A program made the translations under genes and the position numbers. Shown here piece by piece: positions 32,101 to 39,700 of a DNA stretch of 64,000 nucleotides. Below the pieces are notes generated by a model. It searched no databases. It was not told the DNA's origin and saw only the letters and a list, made by a program, of their open reading frames with translations. The stretch is from Treponema saccharophilum DSM 2985 (GTDB lineage Bacteria; Spirochaetota; Spirochaetia; Treponematales; Treponemataceae), in the NCBI RefSeq assembly GCF_000255555.1, contig NZ_AGRW01000046.1:32928-96927 (forward strand), written 5' to 3'. Every line of letters starts with the position of its first letter. Within the stretch, counting starts at the first letter, position 1.

Positions 32101-35100
32101 TTACTCGGATTATGTTTCAAACAGCACTGGAAAATTCACGGTAAAGAACAAGCTTGCCGTCATTCCTGAAATCGTTGGCGGAAACGGAAGCATTCAGATG
32201 GTCGCAAAGAAAGGCGCGACAACTGAAACTGCCGTTACAAGCGCAAACGGAACTGCAAAGGCTTCGATTACAGATAAGACTTCTACGGCAACAAGTGCAA
32301 CGGCTCTTACAGACACAACAACTGTTACTGCTGACACGTTTGCGGCTTCCAAAGTCGGAAACAAGTTCTTTGCTTACGAACTTACGAACATGGAACTCGT
32401 CGGAAAGACGACCGGGCCAGTAGAAAGCGACGACGGAACAGACAAATCATTCTCATTCACCTTCTGGGATTCTACGGAAGAGCGCACGCAGGGCACGAAC
32501 TCGCAGAATGCAGTTCTCCTTGTAGAGGACTTCGAGTTCGACCTCGTTGACGGAACTGCACCGAAGGTTGTTGTCAATCCGTTCTACTGGAAGAAACTTA
32601 ATTCGAACTCAATCTATGGCTCGGACGTAACCGACGAAGATGATAATTACACAGTTTCTTCAATCGGAGACCTTAAAGGACACATTGAGCTTGAGAACGA
32701 CATCAAAGACAATACATCTATAACAAGCGTTCTCGGTACAGACCCGAAAGTTTCCGGCAAAATCACGTTTACAGGAACGGCTTATGACGAACATTCTCTT
32801 AAAAGCCTTGCATTCACATTCTCAAACGGAACTGTAACGCCGTTTAATAATGTTTTGATGGCAACCTACAACCAGAATACGTCAAAATGGACTCCTGCAA
32901 CTGCAACAATGTCAGATGACGGCTACGAAGTTTCAATTACTGAAGCCGCAGGAGATTCTTACGGCGTATTTAATGACAGCGTGTACTTTGGTCAGAAAGG
33001 ACACAAAATCTACTGGAAGCTCTCAATCGACACAGAGAAACTCAGCACAACTGTTGCGACTGACATGAGCCTTACCGTACTTGCGACAGACCTTTCTGGC
33101 AATGTGACATCGACCGACAGCACAAAGATTTCTGCTCCAACAAAAAGTCCAAACTACATTCCGGGACAGGAACTTTCTGATTCAGTAACGTACACTGTAA
33201 CCGACGGAACGACGAACTATCCGATTTACCAGATGGACGTTGTGCCGTATGTTACGAAGGTTTATACGACCCTTGCAAAGAACAAGACTTCAAACTGGTC
33301 TGTTTACAACAGAACTGCGCTCGGACATTACCCTGTTCAGTCGGTTGTCTCAAATATCAGCGGAATAACGCTGAAAACTACGACGAGCGAAGATGTCACT
33401 TTGTATGGCTTCAACTTGAACAGCAGCACTGCAACAATCACGAGCGGAAGCAACTCATTTGTTACAACTGCTACTGGTAATCTCAAACTCACAGTTGGTA
33501 CAGATTCAACTTATGGTCAGAAAGTTAGCTTCAATGTAGCAAAACTTTCATCCGGCATTTTGAATCTTAAAGTCGGCGGCATTTCGGTTCTGAACAACAT
33601 CAACAACAATAATTCGAAAGGTGCTGCAAGTGGTACTGGAACGGCTTATGCAAACTGCTACAACCGCCAGCCGAACGGTGACACGAACAACATTCTCGCC
33701 GATGACATTGTATTCGACGTTTGGGAATTCAATGACCGGGCGGCAGAACCGATTAACGGACTTGCGGCAGGAATCAACATGGAAATCAACCAGACGACCG
33801 GAATGTTGAACTACGCTTTTGCAAACGGTGGTTTGTATTTCAGCATGGGCGGTAACACAAATAAGACTACTGCATACGATGCAACGAACAGCTACTCTTC
33901 AATTTACTGGGCTGGCGATTACGACACATTCGCAAGCCCTTGCGTAGGCTTCCACGTTGACGAGCTTGGCTATACCTATGCCGTAGATTCGGGCGGTGAC
34001 ACGAATACAAGTGGTTCGGTTGACAAATGGGTTTTCTATTCAAGTAGATGGACACAAGGAAGAAGAGATACTGAAGGAACTCTCAGCGGAAGTAATTCTC
34101 TTCGCCTTGAAGAAATTGGCTTGAAAACTGGAACCAGTGGTCTTGACTACTCTCTTATGAAGTACAGATTCCTTTCTTCGGAATTCGCTTCGACAGTCAA
34201 TAAGACAAACAGTACGACAAATCTCTATATGGTTTATTACGACGCTCTCTGTAACCAGATTCGCTTCAGGGCTGGAACGTTCTCTGGAACTGACAGGCAA
34301 CCTACAGGCGGTTTCCAGGATGAATACACAAACGGTGCTTCATCTTACTACAAGACAAACAACTGCCAGATAATCGCAAACGGATCTGCAGGCGCAACGT
34401 TCAAGACTTCTGCAACAGAAAGCAAGACTGTCGCAGGAATTTCAGGACGCGGTGCCGGACAGTATGTTGATGTTGCAGTTGTGAAGAATGGAACGAGAGA
34501 TGTCGTCTGTGTTGTCTGGTATGACGTTGAAGCGAACAACATGAAGTTCAGCTACATCACCGACCCGATTTCTAAGTGGAATTCGTTGAAAGGCAATGAG
34601 ACGGCGGCTTCTTGGTCAACACCGCAGACAATCTTCTCTGAAGGCGGAGAATACTGCCACATCGTTGCGGACAAAAATAATCATCTGCACGTTGCGGCGT
34701 ATGCAGGAAACGGCGACGTAATGTACGCTTACCTCGACACATATTCAAGCGATGCGCAGACTTGTACAGTCGATGCGTCTGGTTCTGTCGGCGAGCATTT
34801 GACTTTGGATGTTGCGGTAAATTCTGCAAATCACAGCATTCCGTACATCGGTTACTACACTGGCGCAATCAAAAAGCCGAAATACGCTTACCTTGTTGAC
34901 CCGACAATCGAAGATTCGACTGCGACATTCACGCAAGTTGCAGACGGTGCCGACAGCAGCGAACTTTTCACAGGCGATTGGGAAGTTGCCGTTGTACCAA
35001 CACCAAGTACCATGACAACAAACCGCGAGGATAAGGTGAACGTTGGTGTCTGGAAGTCATCTGGAGTTCTGAAAGATTCTAAGGTTGGCGGAGAAATCAA

Positions 35101-35245
35101 GAACAGCTCAAGCGGCGGAACTTTCAACGGTTACAGCTCAACCAACTGGAGCAAGACATTCGGTAACGGAACTGCAAACGGTGTTCTCGGCTATCAGATT
35201 TCAACGGCTACAGGCTCATGCCTTGAAACCGCCCAGATGCGATAA
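22718..35245 (+). CDS. Giant Ig-repeat lipoprotein, paralogue A
   Basis: About 4175 aa. The N-terminus is a lipoprotein signal with lipobox VAGC (cysteine 28 from this start), so the mature protein is lipid-anchored. The body is a long series of Ig-like units with recurring DTT.P.I, DNAGN and GTATD motifs. A region near 3540-3640 resembles an IPT/TIG fold. The last ~500 residues have repeated YVA/YAYL strands with W and Y, resembling a beta-propeller. ATG at 22718 is preferred (GAGAGAG upstream); 22703 or 22733 are alternatives. Base composition shifts from GC-rich at the 5' end to lower GC from about 24790. Paralogous over its whole length to the gene at 36262. A surface adhesin or scaffold role is inferred only. 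Confidence 0.8.
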   Translation: MDDMVMKMFRKISASVACCVSLFAVAGCDVGLGESVDTSAPTLSIEYPPIAAVIKDTFVLYGSCDDDKDVASVSVQVVNTETKEVVDTLNATIDAGGKSWRVDVNPYIEETGKYKYLDGTYQFSVSAVDGAGHSSGESSRTFDLDNTAPVFIISKPGVRKGENKSASKYGSVFTIDGTIADDHTIAVMDVKIFSSTTGELLSAETYDGEQLESFREEEIATAGGTSVTIAQYGSGTRYSQLHPNDSGTETYYAEISLSDNAETYNNPAESDRSAAESKADSIGNTTSKLYLYDDVYTSLMSTKKGLGLSAADLKNILNGTVSNDEALAKLAESETDTSADTDSKLLFSLNPESNPTYTVSGYGFDFSGNGTIQSASSGNTVNFTLNSGLDGVKVDPSTLKVWIKRYESKPNDESSIKEDIASLVGKVGPLDANAKSDGEKTISDEDKQRISDEDGWTCIFDYCDYTGSSVDVESVAITLPTNIKINKYYILAATGYDVDDVAFSHNTVYGFAGNEQGIAPTIEFTSPENAAFVNASDFSFVGTAVVNSESLFVKKLVGTVTAASGSNSNIGSREITLSRMTVAEDMACEDSELGEAFTFDRSTGIWTFTPSKIPNFVSETGAATKYTLSLFAESSSGHNITMSTMVQLDTTKPVVTITTVTPTVSGADFDGSDNVYINGTVRIMGSIVEQNLASVTYDIWASTDLTKELTASDSILAQMKAATENNPNIPAAYDGNLETSNSIDVSFMSSMVTQGMIRGGAIAKDQPIKIRVVITATDKVGNVGIYSSDEYNDGKDFIIYQETDRPKITFGNADSSVTSESGINSETNLFGTTSNNKLSLSFEDDDSVAKYEVYLYNSDGTALAAVNDAYGDANPYSLSPNKTTASLNYLLPETEGVYQVKVVACDSGYVGVEATSFTDAFRRIEVGNFFIAVDSGAPTLSVDSVSAYVSTTDSITGTVSPSTKSFDNGTEISAVFLDSELQELATQPATLSATMDGTSWTFPLSALPANTSKKYILKITATDKYQQKSSTNVTFSMDPNEPTITEPTSKQTVKLDESSYVTLNVVVSDDDGGSGLSTVGYYLSEDNTAPSSYDSVTWTAMNQTNDDWRTTFDTSSVKNEDGILYAFFGAKDNAGNTQVSTSSIELTIDKTAPAITVTGFDGNAVSANGSATTKDSTKTFSVEVADTNLDSLVSDNSSVTVGTGSVSGDVTTYPVTVGWTDSNGSVEDSKTVTFTAKDTNGRETTKKVTLACDNNAPRVTLGTTNEFATSAPQLSGTIKDANITKSASDLKVYLVGSATKEGAVTIDSDGKWTATFSGVDAGTYGIALLAKDTFGNESAYATSGTTVPSFTGTAVALTNSKITIDATAPELSGSVKVGTSANPTTTVESSFYSNGSADIYIAGKVADETGGSGIDTSKVWILPYSKVTSETATDTNKATVDENGNFTFTLSSSSISKSGNVYIRVADKAGNITDTSLFAITFDNTAPKIQSATLSGTKVAGTESYTAYKSGTDESGNDKYFVNTTSGNTFSVSGIATDNLGLAKLELFVNGTSAGSITDENKLSEWKFENVVLASDSTSATLTLTDKAGNTAEKTIALVSDTTAPASQHDEGTTDSYFRIGDAAEDSVSDVGAKYTAGTYGNSTTIKVRGTFTETGSGTSLIYYKLFKNTLPTETELTDFAKDPDGKKTGYFSPLSSAEEKTVGGTKIESTFKTNISGFEEGKNYLALVAVDNVGNKAIDGITFTADEKTLNCYSINVDSKAPTVKGENGTALTNGAGEGDDAYIVFTGTATDANSGIKSVSVSVTIGEEDKAVSDVTVEDATGDDNTENDSNKKKWTAKIPKSLFSSISSGNCPVYATAIDNAGEGNKQTVSVGQISVDKVLPRVKLNSISDAYSSTENDDTEINGTIALSGTVEDENTLRENGENDVSNTVTKIRYAQFDTKPTSAPANNSASWQTLSGLSITGNYSFKVAGFDTTKLADEKYYYIQAVAVDKAGNEGYSEAKLVKVSQDTDRPIVKVTNITKSGSEYFLKYGTNAQISGSISDDDATSSAVVKVFKASSSEIKLGSDGKVDTSSLTGTTTFTESTGEWTFTPANTEDGSKDVYFYAEDNNGKVVYTGCTALLYPSNTTVTARPYFQYKTSDKEESATYLTYKSDSKSPVVAETTESDSGIDVDGKAASSSGNALLSSFVVGGTKKQNISFVITATDASGIAGLALDLYYIDSNGKTHYIANKATNWDVNEEDNKKYIAGVELVEDDSVTYENDNSKWAQTEEGVDTSWTWETGNIDISEVPTGTVTLNITPYDKAGLTGNQSFTFSVDNTGPAISVTSPATNEECTGDITIKGTTTDTGSAGAYTIQWIVPTDTERTTAGSKTDSAEKLAYYKGLKWNGGTGSLYDEATVNVWEFKFDGNYDEASSNANGFVFNAGNPNFTVYDSADFATNDDCTTSDIYNLPVYFMATDNLGNSTVYTSFSIRHNPQWDKPKTEFTYPTTKDYDKNASGTSQGYVTLGGTIRATGSAEIPSGTTTVGAIYVQVADSAAGFTASDKTKASTAVDIKNKTGTKTDGTSYTYSENDGGYGLTVVSAYEALEALKGTAVTVTDDAGAKTYGFSSKAAMDAWWGVKANGTASWNITLNSDDGMNPSGAEDSGTNDIALRACGINADGKFGAWSESVEIHIDDAAPTISSAVNQYSDTLTSSNIVSGTSAVASSSGQSYVSDMFLRGQWYLVLDILDETGISELTVKQTLIEDSSETTSTLAAGSGYFVASVNVDVTDLPKITDSTTTKKGRKVFIPISHEKSQVKYTVVAKDADATGHVANQEFSFKIDNDAPTLASIKNNETLLSVSSENTVIESNSVYAFGGESEDSGSGVERVVFYFMRKHDETTMTTTNDCLLDPMITTSTADSKVAMSGLTPLEITQGSETFYLYAKDISGSVTANTFEGTLDTHIREGGLVYIDGVYRKITSISGSTVNFEPALASSSSSIGSGKTVSFPIAQVIDANNTPELTSANPFTFATGKDDGDGMPESFTKSGTKWTWDASIHSVNIPDGPATLVVLAFDEAGNVAKKSYSVMVANNAPKLAKVFLGTDLNNNSKYENEEFETYNILGAAGNEQETYTLNFASFAEDYSDYVSNSTGKFTVKNKLAVIPEIVGGNGSIQMVAKKGATTETAVTSANGTAKASITDKTSTATSATALTDTTTVTADTFAASKVGNKFFAYELTNMELVGKTTGPVESDDGTDKSFSFTFWDSTEERTQGTNSQNAVLLVEDFEFDLVDGTAPKVVVNPFYWKKLNSNSIYGSDVTDEDDNYTVSSIGDLKGHIELENDIKDNTSITSVLGTDPKVSGKITFTGTAYDEHSLKSLAFTFSNGTVTPFNNVLMATYNQNTSKWTPATATMSDDGYEVSITEAAGDSYGVFNDSVYFGQKGHKIYWKLSIDTEKLSTTVATDMSLTVLATDLSGNVTSTDSTKISAPTKSPNYIPGQELSDSVTYTVTDGTTNYPIYQMDVVPYVTKVYTTLAKNKTSNWSVYNRTALGHYPVQSVVSNISGITLKTTTSEDVTLYGFNLNSSTATITSGSNSFVTTATGNLKLTVGTDSTYGQKVSFNVAKLSSGILNLKVGGISVLNNINNNNSKGAASGTGTAYANCYNRQPNGDTNNILADDIVFDVWEFNDRAAEPINGLAAGINMEINQTTGMLNYAFANGGLYFSMGGNTNKTTAYDATNSYSSIYWAGDYDTFASPCVGFHVDELGYTYAVDSGGDTNTSGSVDKWVFYSSRWTQGRRDTEGTLSGSNSLRLEEIGLKTGTSGLDYSLMKYRFLSSEFASTVNKTNSTTNLYMVYYDALCNQIRFRAGTFSGTDRQPTGGFQDEYTNGASSYYKTNNCQIIANGSAGATFKTSATESKTVAGISGRGAGQYVDVAVVKNGTRDVVCVVWYDVEANNMKFSYITDPISKWNSLKGNETAASWSTPQTIFSEGGEYCHIVADKNNHLHVAAYAGNGDVMYAYLDTYSSDAQTCTVDASGSVGEHLTLDVAVNSANHSIPYIGYYTGAIKKPKYAYLVDPTIEDSTATFTQVADGADSSELFTGDWEVAVVPTPSTMTTNREDKVNVGVWKSSGVLKDSKVGGEIKNSSSGGTFNGYSSTNWSKTFGNGTANGVLGYQISTATGSCLETAQMR

Positions 35246-35261
35246 CGCAAGCAGGCATTTC

Positions 35262-35317
35262 GCTTGCTTCCACACACACCCGCGCGCCGCATTCTGTGGT
35301 GGTGCGGGCGTTTTTTT
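35262..35317 (+). terminator. Probable terminator of giant lipoprotein A
   Basis: The stop codon is followed by a small inverted repeat (GCAAGC 35247-35252, GCTTGC 35262-35267). A second GC-rich hairpin (CCCGC 35279-35283 with GCGGG 35304-35308) then runs into seven T (35311-35317). The second is the likely intrinsic terminator. Confidence 0.6.
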
Positions 35318-35349
35318 ATGTGCGCGCGTGGTGCGAAAAACAAGCGGAT

Positions 35350-35546
35350 TTATTTGTTCTCGCTGATGTTCGAGAGTGACTTCTGTGCGTTCATAAGTCC
35401 TGCCTCCTTGTTTGTGAGTTTCTGGATTAAATCCTGATTTTGCGTTCCGTCGCCGCTTCCAAAAAAGAATGCAACGCTGCCTTCGACTCCTTCGTCGGCT
35501 GCGTGAACAGCGCCTCGAGCGTGGAATCCACTCGCGGGTTGAGCAT
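35350..35546 (-). pseudogene. Remnant of an Rpn/PD-(D/E)XK family nuclease (putative transposase) gene
   Basis: Minus-strand frame 35427-35546 encodes MLNPRVDSTLEALFTQ followed by PTKESKAALHSFLEAATERK, then stops. This closely resembles the start of Rpn-type recombination-promoting nucleases as I remember them from spirochaetes. A shifted frame then gives a natural-looking C-terminal tail (DLIQKLTNKEAGLMNAQ..., stop at 35350). The central catalytic part is missing, so this is an N-terminus joined to a C-terminus across a large internal deletion and a frameshift. Upstream minus-strand frames to 35611 may carry further fragments. Recognition rests on a short stretch. Confidence 0.55.
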
Positions 35547-35793
35547 CGCGCCGTTTCCATTCTTGAGACATATTCTTCTTTGCTGATGAAATCCTCTTTG
35601 ACAATGAGCATGTTTTATATTGGCTTGTATGATTTTTATAGTGACGGGCAGCTTGTGGCGGAATCACAGGCCCGCGAGGAATGTGTCCGTGCACATGCGG
35701 CATCGTCCTGAATACAAGAACGGGATGCTCCCGAAAAATTCGCGGTGGGAATTTTGACCGTCGGCATTCTCAATCCAGACAGGCCGATTTTTT

Positions 35794-36118
35794 TTATAAA
35801 AGGGTTCTTTTTTTTCTCTTTCGTGTTTCCCAAGAACCGAAAATAATATAAGATATATATTTGAAAGTTATCATATTTCCCGTGCTTTTTGTTGTTGGAT
35901 ACAACATATTTCTTATTTGCGCCCATTGTTTTGATTCTTGAGTGACAAAGACAATATGGAGTTTTGTTTTTCTTGCAATTTCAAAATGTAATGCATCGGG
36001 ATGATTTTCGGTGTGCTTTTATAAAAAATCTGACATTTGCGGACTAAGGCAAGGATGTCTGCTCCAAATGGGGCGATTTCCTCGCTTTGTCGCACCTGTT
36101 CGGAAAATTGAGTGTCTG
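35794..36118 (-). pseudogene. Degraded unidentified gene
   Basis: Two protein-like minus-strand segments abut in different frames. One contains VRQSEEIAPFGADILALVRK and continues to QIFYKSTP; the other contains ENHPDALHFEIARKTKLHIV and continues to about 35794. A single frameshift near 36005 would join them. No family is recognised with confidence; the second part faintly resembles small PIN-like toxins. The rest of the 1-kb spacer (35318-36261), apart from the Rpn remnant, shows no gene or convincing promoter. Confidence 0.3.
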
Positions 36119-36261
36119 AGCGGGGGAAAAACGTTGCTCAAAGCCGCGCAGATATAGCAGTTTGAATTCGCCAAGCTGCGCAGTTGCGGCGTTGACGTAC
36201 GGATTCGTTATTTTGGAAACGGGGGATTTCTTCCGCTTTTGAGGATATGAGTGAGTTTTTT

Positions 36262-36735
36262 ATGGATGATATGGTGATGAAGATGTTCAGGAAGATTTCG
36301 GCGTCAGTTGCATGTTGTGTTTCTCTTTTCGCGGTCGCGGGCTGCGATGTCGGTTTGGGCGAGTCGGTGGACACGTCGGCGCCGACGCTATCAATCGAAT
36401 ACCCGCCGATTGCGGCTGTCATAAAGGATACGTTCGTTCTTTACGGCTCGTGCGATGACGACAAAGATGTCGCGTCCGTTTCCGTGCAGGTTGTGAACAC
36501 GGAGACGAAGGAAGTCGTGGACATGCTGAATGCGACGATAGACGCGGGCGGAAAATCATGGCGCGTCGATGTGAACCCGTATATCGAGGAAACGGGGAAA
36601 TACAAATATCTCGACGGAACATACCAGTTCAGCGCGAGCGCGGTTGATGGCGCGGGGCACTCGTCCGGCGAAAGCTCGCGCACGTTCGACCTCGACAACA
36701 CCGCGCCAGTGTTCATCATATCGAAGCCGGGCGTC
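36262..36735 (+). repeat. Near-identical 5' coding block, copy 2
   Basis: Partner of 22718-23191: four substitutions in 474 bp, one of them silent at the Ser/Leu boundary of the first Ig unit. It includes the whole lipoprotein signal and the first Ig-like unit. Confidence 0.95.
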
Positions 36736-39700
36736 GTAAAAAGCGAGAACCTCAAGCCGTCTGCATACGGTTCCGTGTTCACGATTGACGGAACGATTGC
36801 CGACAACCACACGATTTCCCTCATGGACGTCAAGATTTTCGATGAGAACGGGAATGTTGTCTCTTCCGAATCATACGATGACGGAACAATCGGCGAATTC
36901 TTCCGCGAGGAGGAGATTGCGACTGCCGGCGGAACGAGCGTGACGATTGCGCAGAGCGGAAACGACCGCTACTCGAAACTGTACAACGACGCGACAAGCA
37001 AGGATGCCGAAGGAACGGCGCGCTACTATGCGGAAATTTCTCTGTGCGACAACGCGCAGGTGTACAACGAGCCTGTGTCCGGCGAGCGCTCCGTCGTTTC
37101 GGCTGTGATAAACGACAAAGGAAACAAAACGTCGGTCGTGTATCTGTACGACGACGTTTATTCTGAGCTGATGAGCGCGAAGAAGGGAATGGGACTTTCC
37201 GCTGCCGATTTGAAGGACATTATCAGCGGAACGTATTCGGGAACGGCGGACAAAGAGAACGTTCGCCAGATTCTTTCCGAAAAGGCGAAGGACACCGCGG
37301 CTTCCGATAACGACGGGAACAGGCTCTCGTTCTCGCTGAACCCGGATGCGAACCCGACCTACACCGTGAACAGCTTCGCGTTCAATTTCGATGCCGACGC
37401 GACAGTGCAGAGCGCGTCTTCTGGAAATTCGCTAACGGTGACGATTCAGGCGGGCTTGGACAACACGAACATCGCCCCCGAATGCGTCAAGGTCTGGATA
37501 AAGGAATTCGATTCGCGCCCGACTGACTCCGACGAAATCGAAAGTCAGATAAGCGATTTGTGGAAGACCGTGAAGAACGCCGGGGAGACTGAATTCACCG
37601 AGGGTGAGAAGACCGGCGACTGGCTCCTCATCTACGACTACTCGAAGCACAACGAAAAGGGAAGCTCCGTTTCGACGGAGACATTCTCCGCAACGCTTCC
37701 CGCGGGTGTCATAAAGCTCGAAAAATTCTACATTGTCGCCGTCACTGGAACGGACGTGGACGACGTTGAATTCTCACAGAAGCAGAAATTCGGATTCGAG
37801 GGAAACGAGGCCGGCGTGCCTCCGAACCCGGTCATCGAAACGCCGGAGAATCTTTCAATCGTCGCCTCAACAGCTCAGGCCGACCTTGAATTCACGGGAA
37901 CTGCCGTCGTCAAAAGCTCTTCTCTCTTCGTTCAGAAACTCACCGCACGCCTCACAGTCACAGACGAGACTACCGGCGAATCTGTCGGGGAAGCCACCGA
38001 GACAATCAGCTGCGAGCTTGATTCGAACAACAGAAAGACGTGGACCGCGAACGAGGCTCTCTTCTTCGATTCTGCCGACAAATGGCACTTCGTCCCTGAA
38101 AAACTCGCCAACTACAGCGCAATCGCTGCCGCCAGAGAATCCGGCAAAATGTATCTCTACACGCTCACGCTCGAAGCGAAGTCGTCGTCGGGACACACGG
38201 CGGAGACGAGCCGCAGCGTCCATGTTGACACGACGCTCCCGGCAATCTCAATCTCCTCTGCGGAACCGCGCGTGGAACTTTACGAGCCGCTCGGAAACGA
38301 CCTCAAAGACAAGTACATCTATTTGAACGGAACCGTCACCATAAAGGGAAGCATCGAGGAGCAGAACCTTTCCGAAGTTACTTACGACATCTGGGCGAGC
38401 ACGGACTTGACCAAGGAACTTTCAGAAGCCGATTCAATCTTCAAGCTGGCAGAGTCGAATGCGACTATAAAAGCCGCGCTTGAAAACGCGGGCTTGGACA
38501 AATCCCTCGGAAAGGTCTATTCGATTAGCCAGGAATTCAAGACGTCTCTCATCTCGAACCTCTTCGCCACGTCGGAAAACCGCGACCCGATGATAAAAGT
38601 CGAGGTCGTTTTGATGGCGGAGGACAACGCCGGAAACAAGACGACATACTACGCGTCGAAAGACCCGATTTTGAACGGAAAGACGGACACTGTTGACGGA
38701 AAAGCCTTCGTAATCTATCAGGAGACCGACCGCCCGATAATCACACTTGAAAACGCAAACTCGGCTGTCTCCGCTGAAAATCAAATCAACGACAAGGTGA
38801 ACCTCTTCGGAACTACGAGCAACAACCGCCTGCAGGTTTCGTTCGAGGACGACGACACGATAGACACAATCTGGGTGACTCTCTACGACAAGGACGGAAC
38901 CGTTCTTGAAGACGACAAAGTTTATGACTTGTACTCGAATCCGTTCAAAACCCAAATCGGAAAATCGACATACACGCTGAACTACCAGCTTCCGAGCGCG
39001 GAGGGCACCTACAAAGTTCGAATCGACGCGTTCGATTCCGGCTCGGACATTCCGGCGGACGTGAGCGGAATCGATTCTAGCGACCACAACATCAGGTCTG
39101 TGCAGCCGTTCCTCATCGCAATCGACTCAGGCGCGCCGCAGATTAAAGTTTCTTCTCCCGACAACGAATCCTACACGAACAAGGCGGGCGAGGAAGGAAA
39201 ATTCTCACTTGCAGGAACTGTCTCTAAAAAATTGGAGACCAAAATCGAATGTTCTGTGGCAAAAGCCGACGGAACTGAAGTCGATTCTTCTGCCTACACA
39301 TTCGAATATTCAATTGCGGATGCGAAAAACTCTTCCGGAACTTACGACTGGACTGGTTCAATCATTCTACCGTCAACTGACGATTTGTACACGCTCACGC
39401 TCACGGCAAGCGACAATTACAGCCAGAAATCTTCTGTGGACTTGAAACTCGGTCTCGACACCCAAAAACCGGTCTGGAGCGGAGACGACTTCAAGGTCGG
39501 CGGAAAAGCGTTCGCTTCTGGCGCGAACCACACTTGGTACAAGTCTTCTACGCTGCAGTTCGAGGGAAAATTTGCTGAAAGCGGAAGCGGAATCGACCAT
39601 GTTGAATACAGCGTAACGAAGGCCGGCGAGACTGAACCTGTTTCCGACTCGTTCGCTCCGAACACGGACGGCTCTTTCAAGCAGAATCTGGGCGAATTCA

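Noticed and set aside
35629..35757. Small plus-strand frame (42 codons) in the spacer between the giant genes
   Set aside because: No ribosome-binding site, no recognised family, and it overlaps the region of minus-strand remnants.
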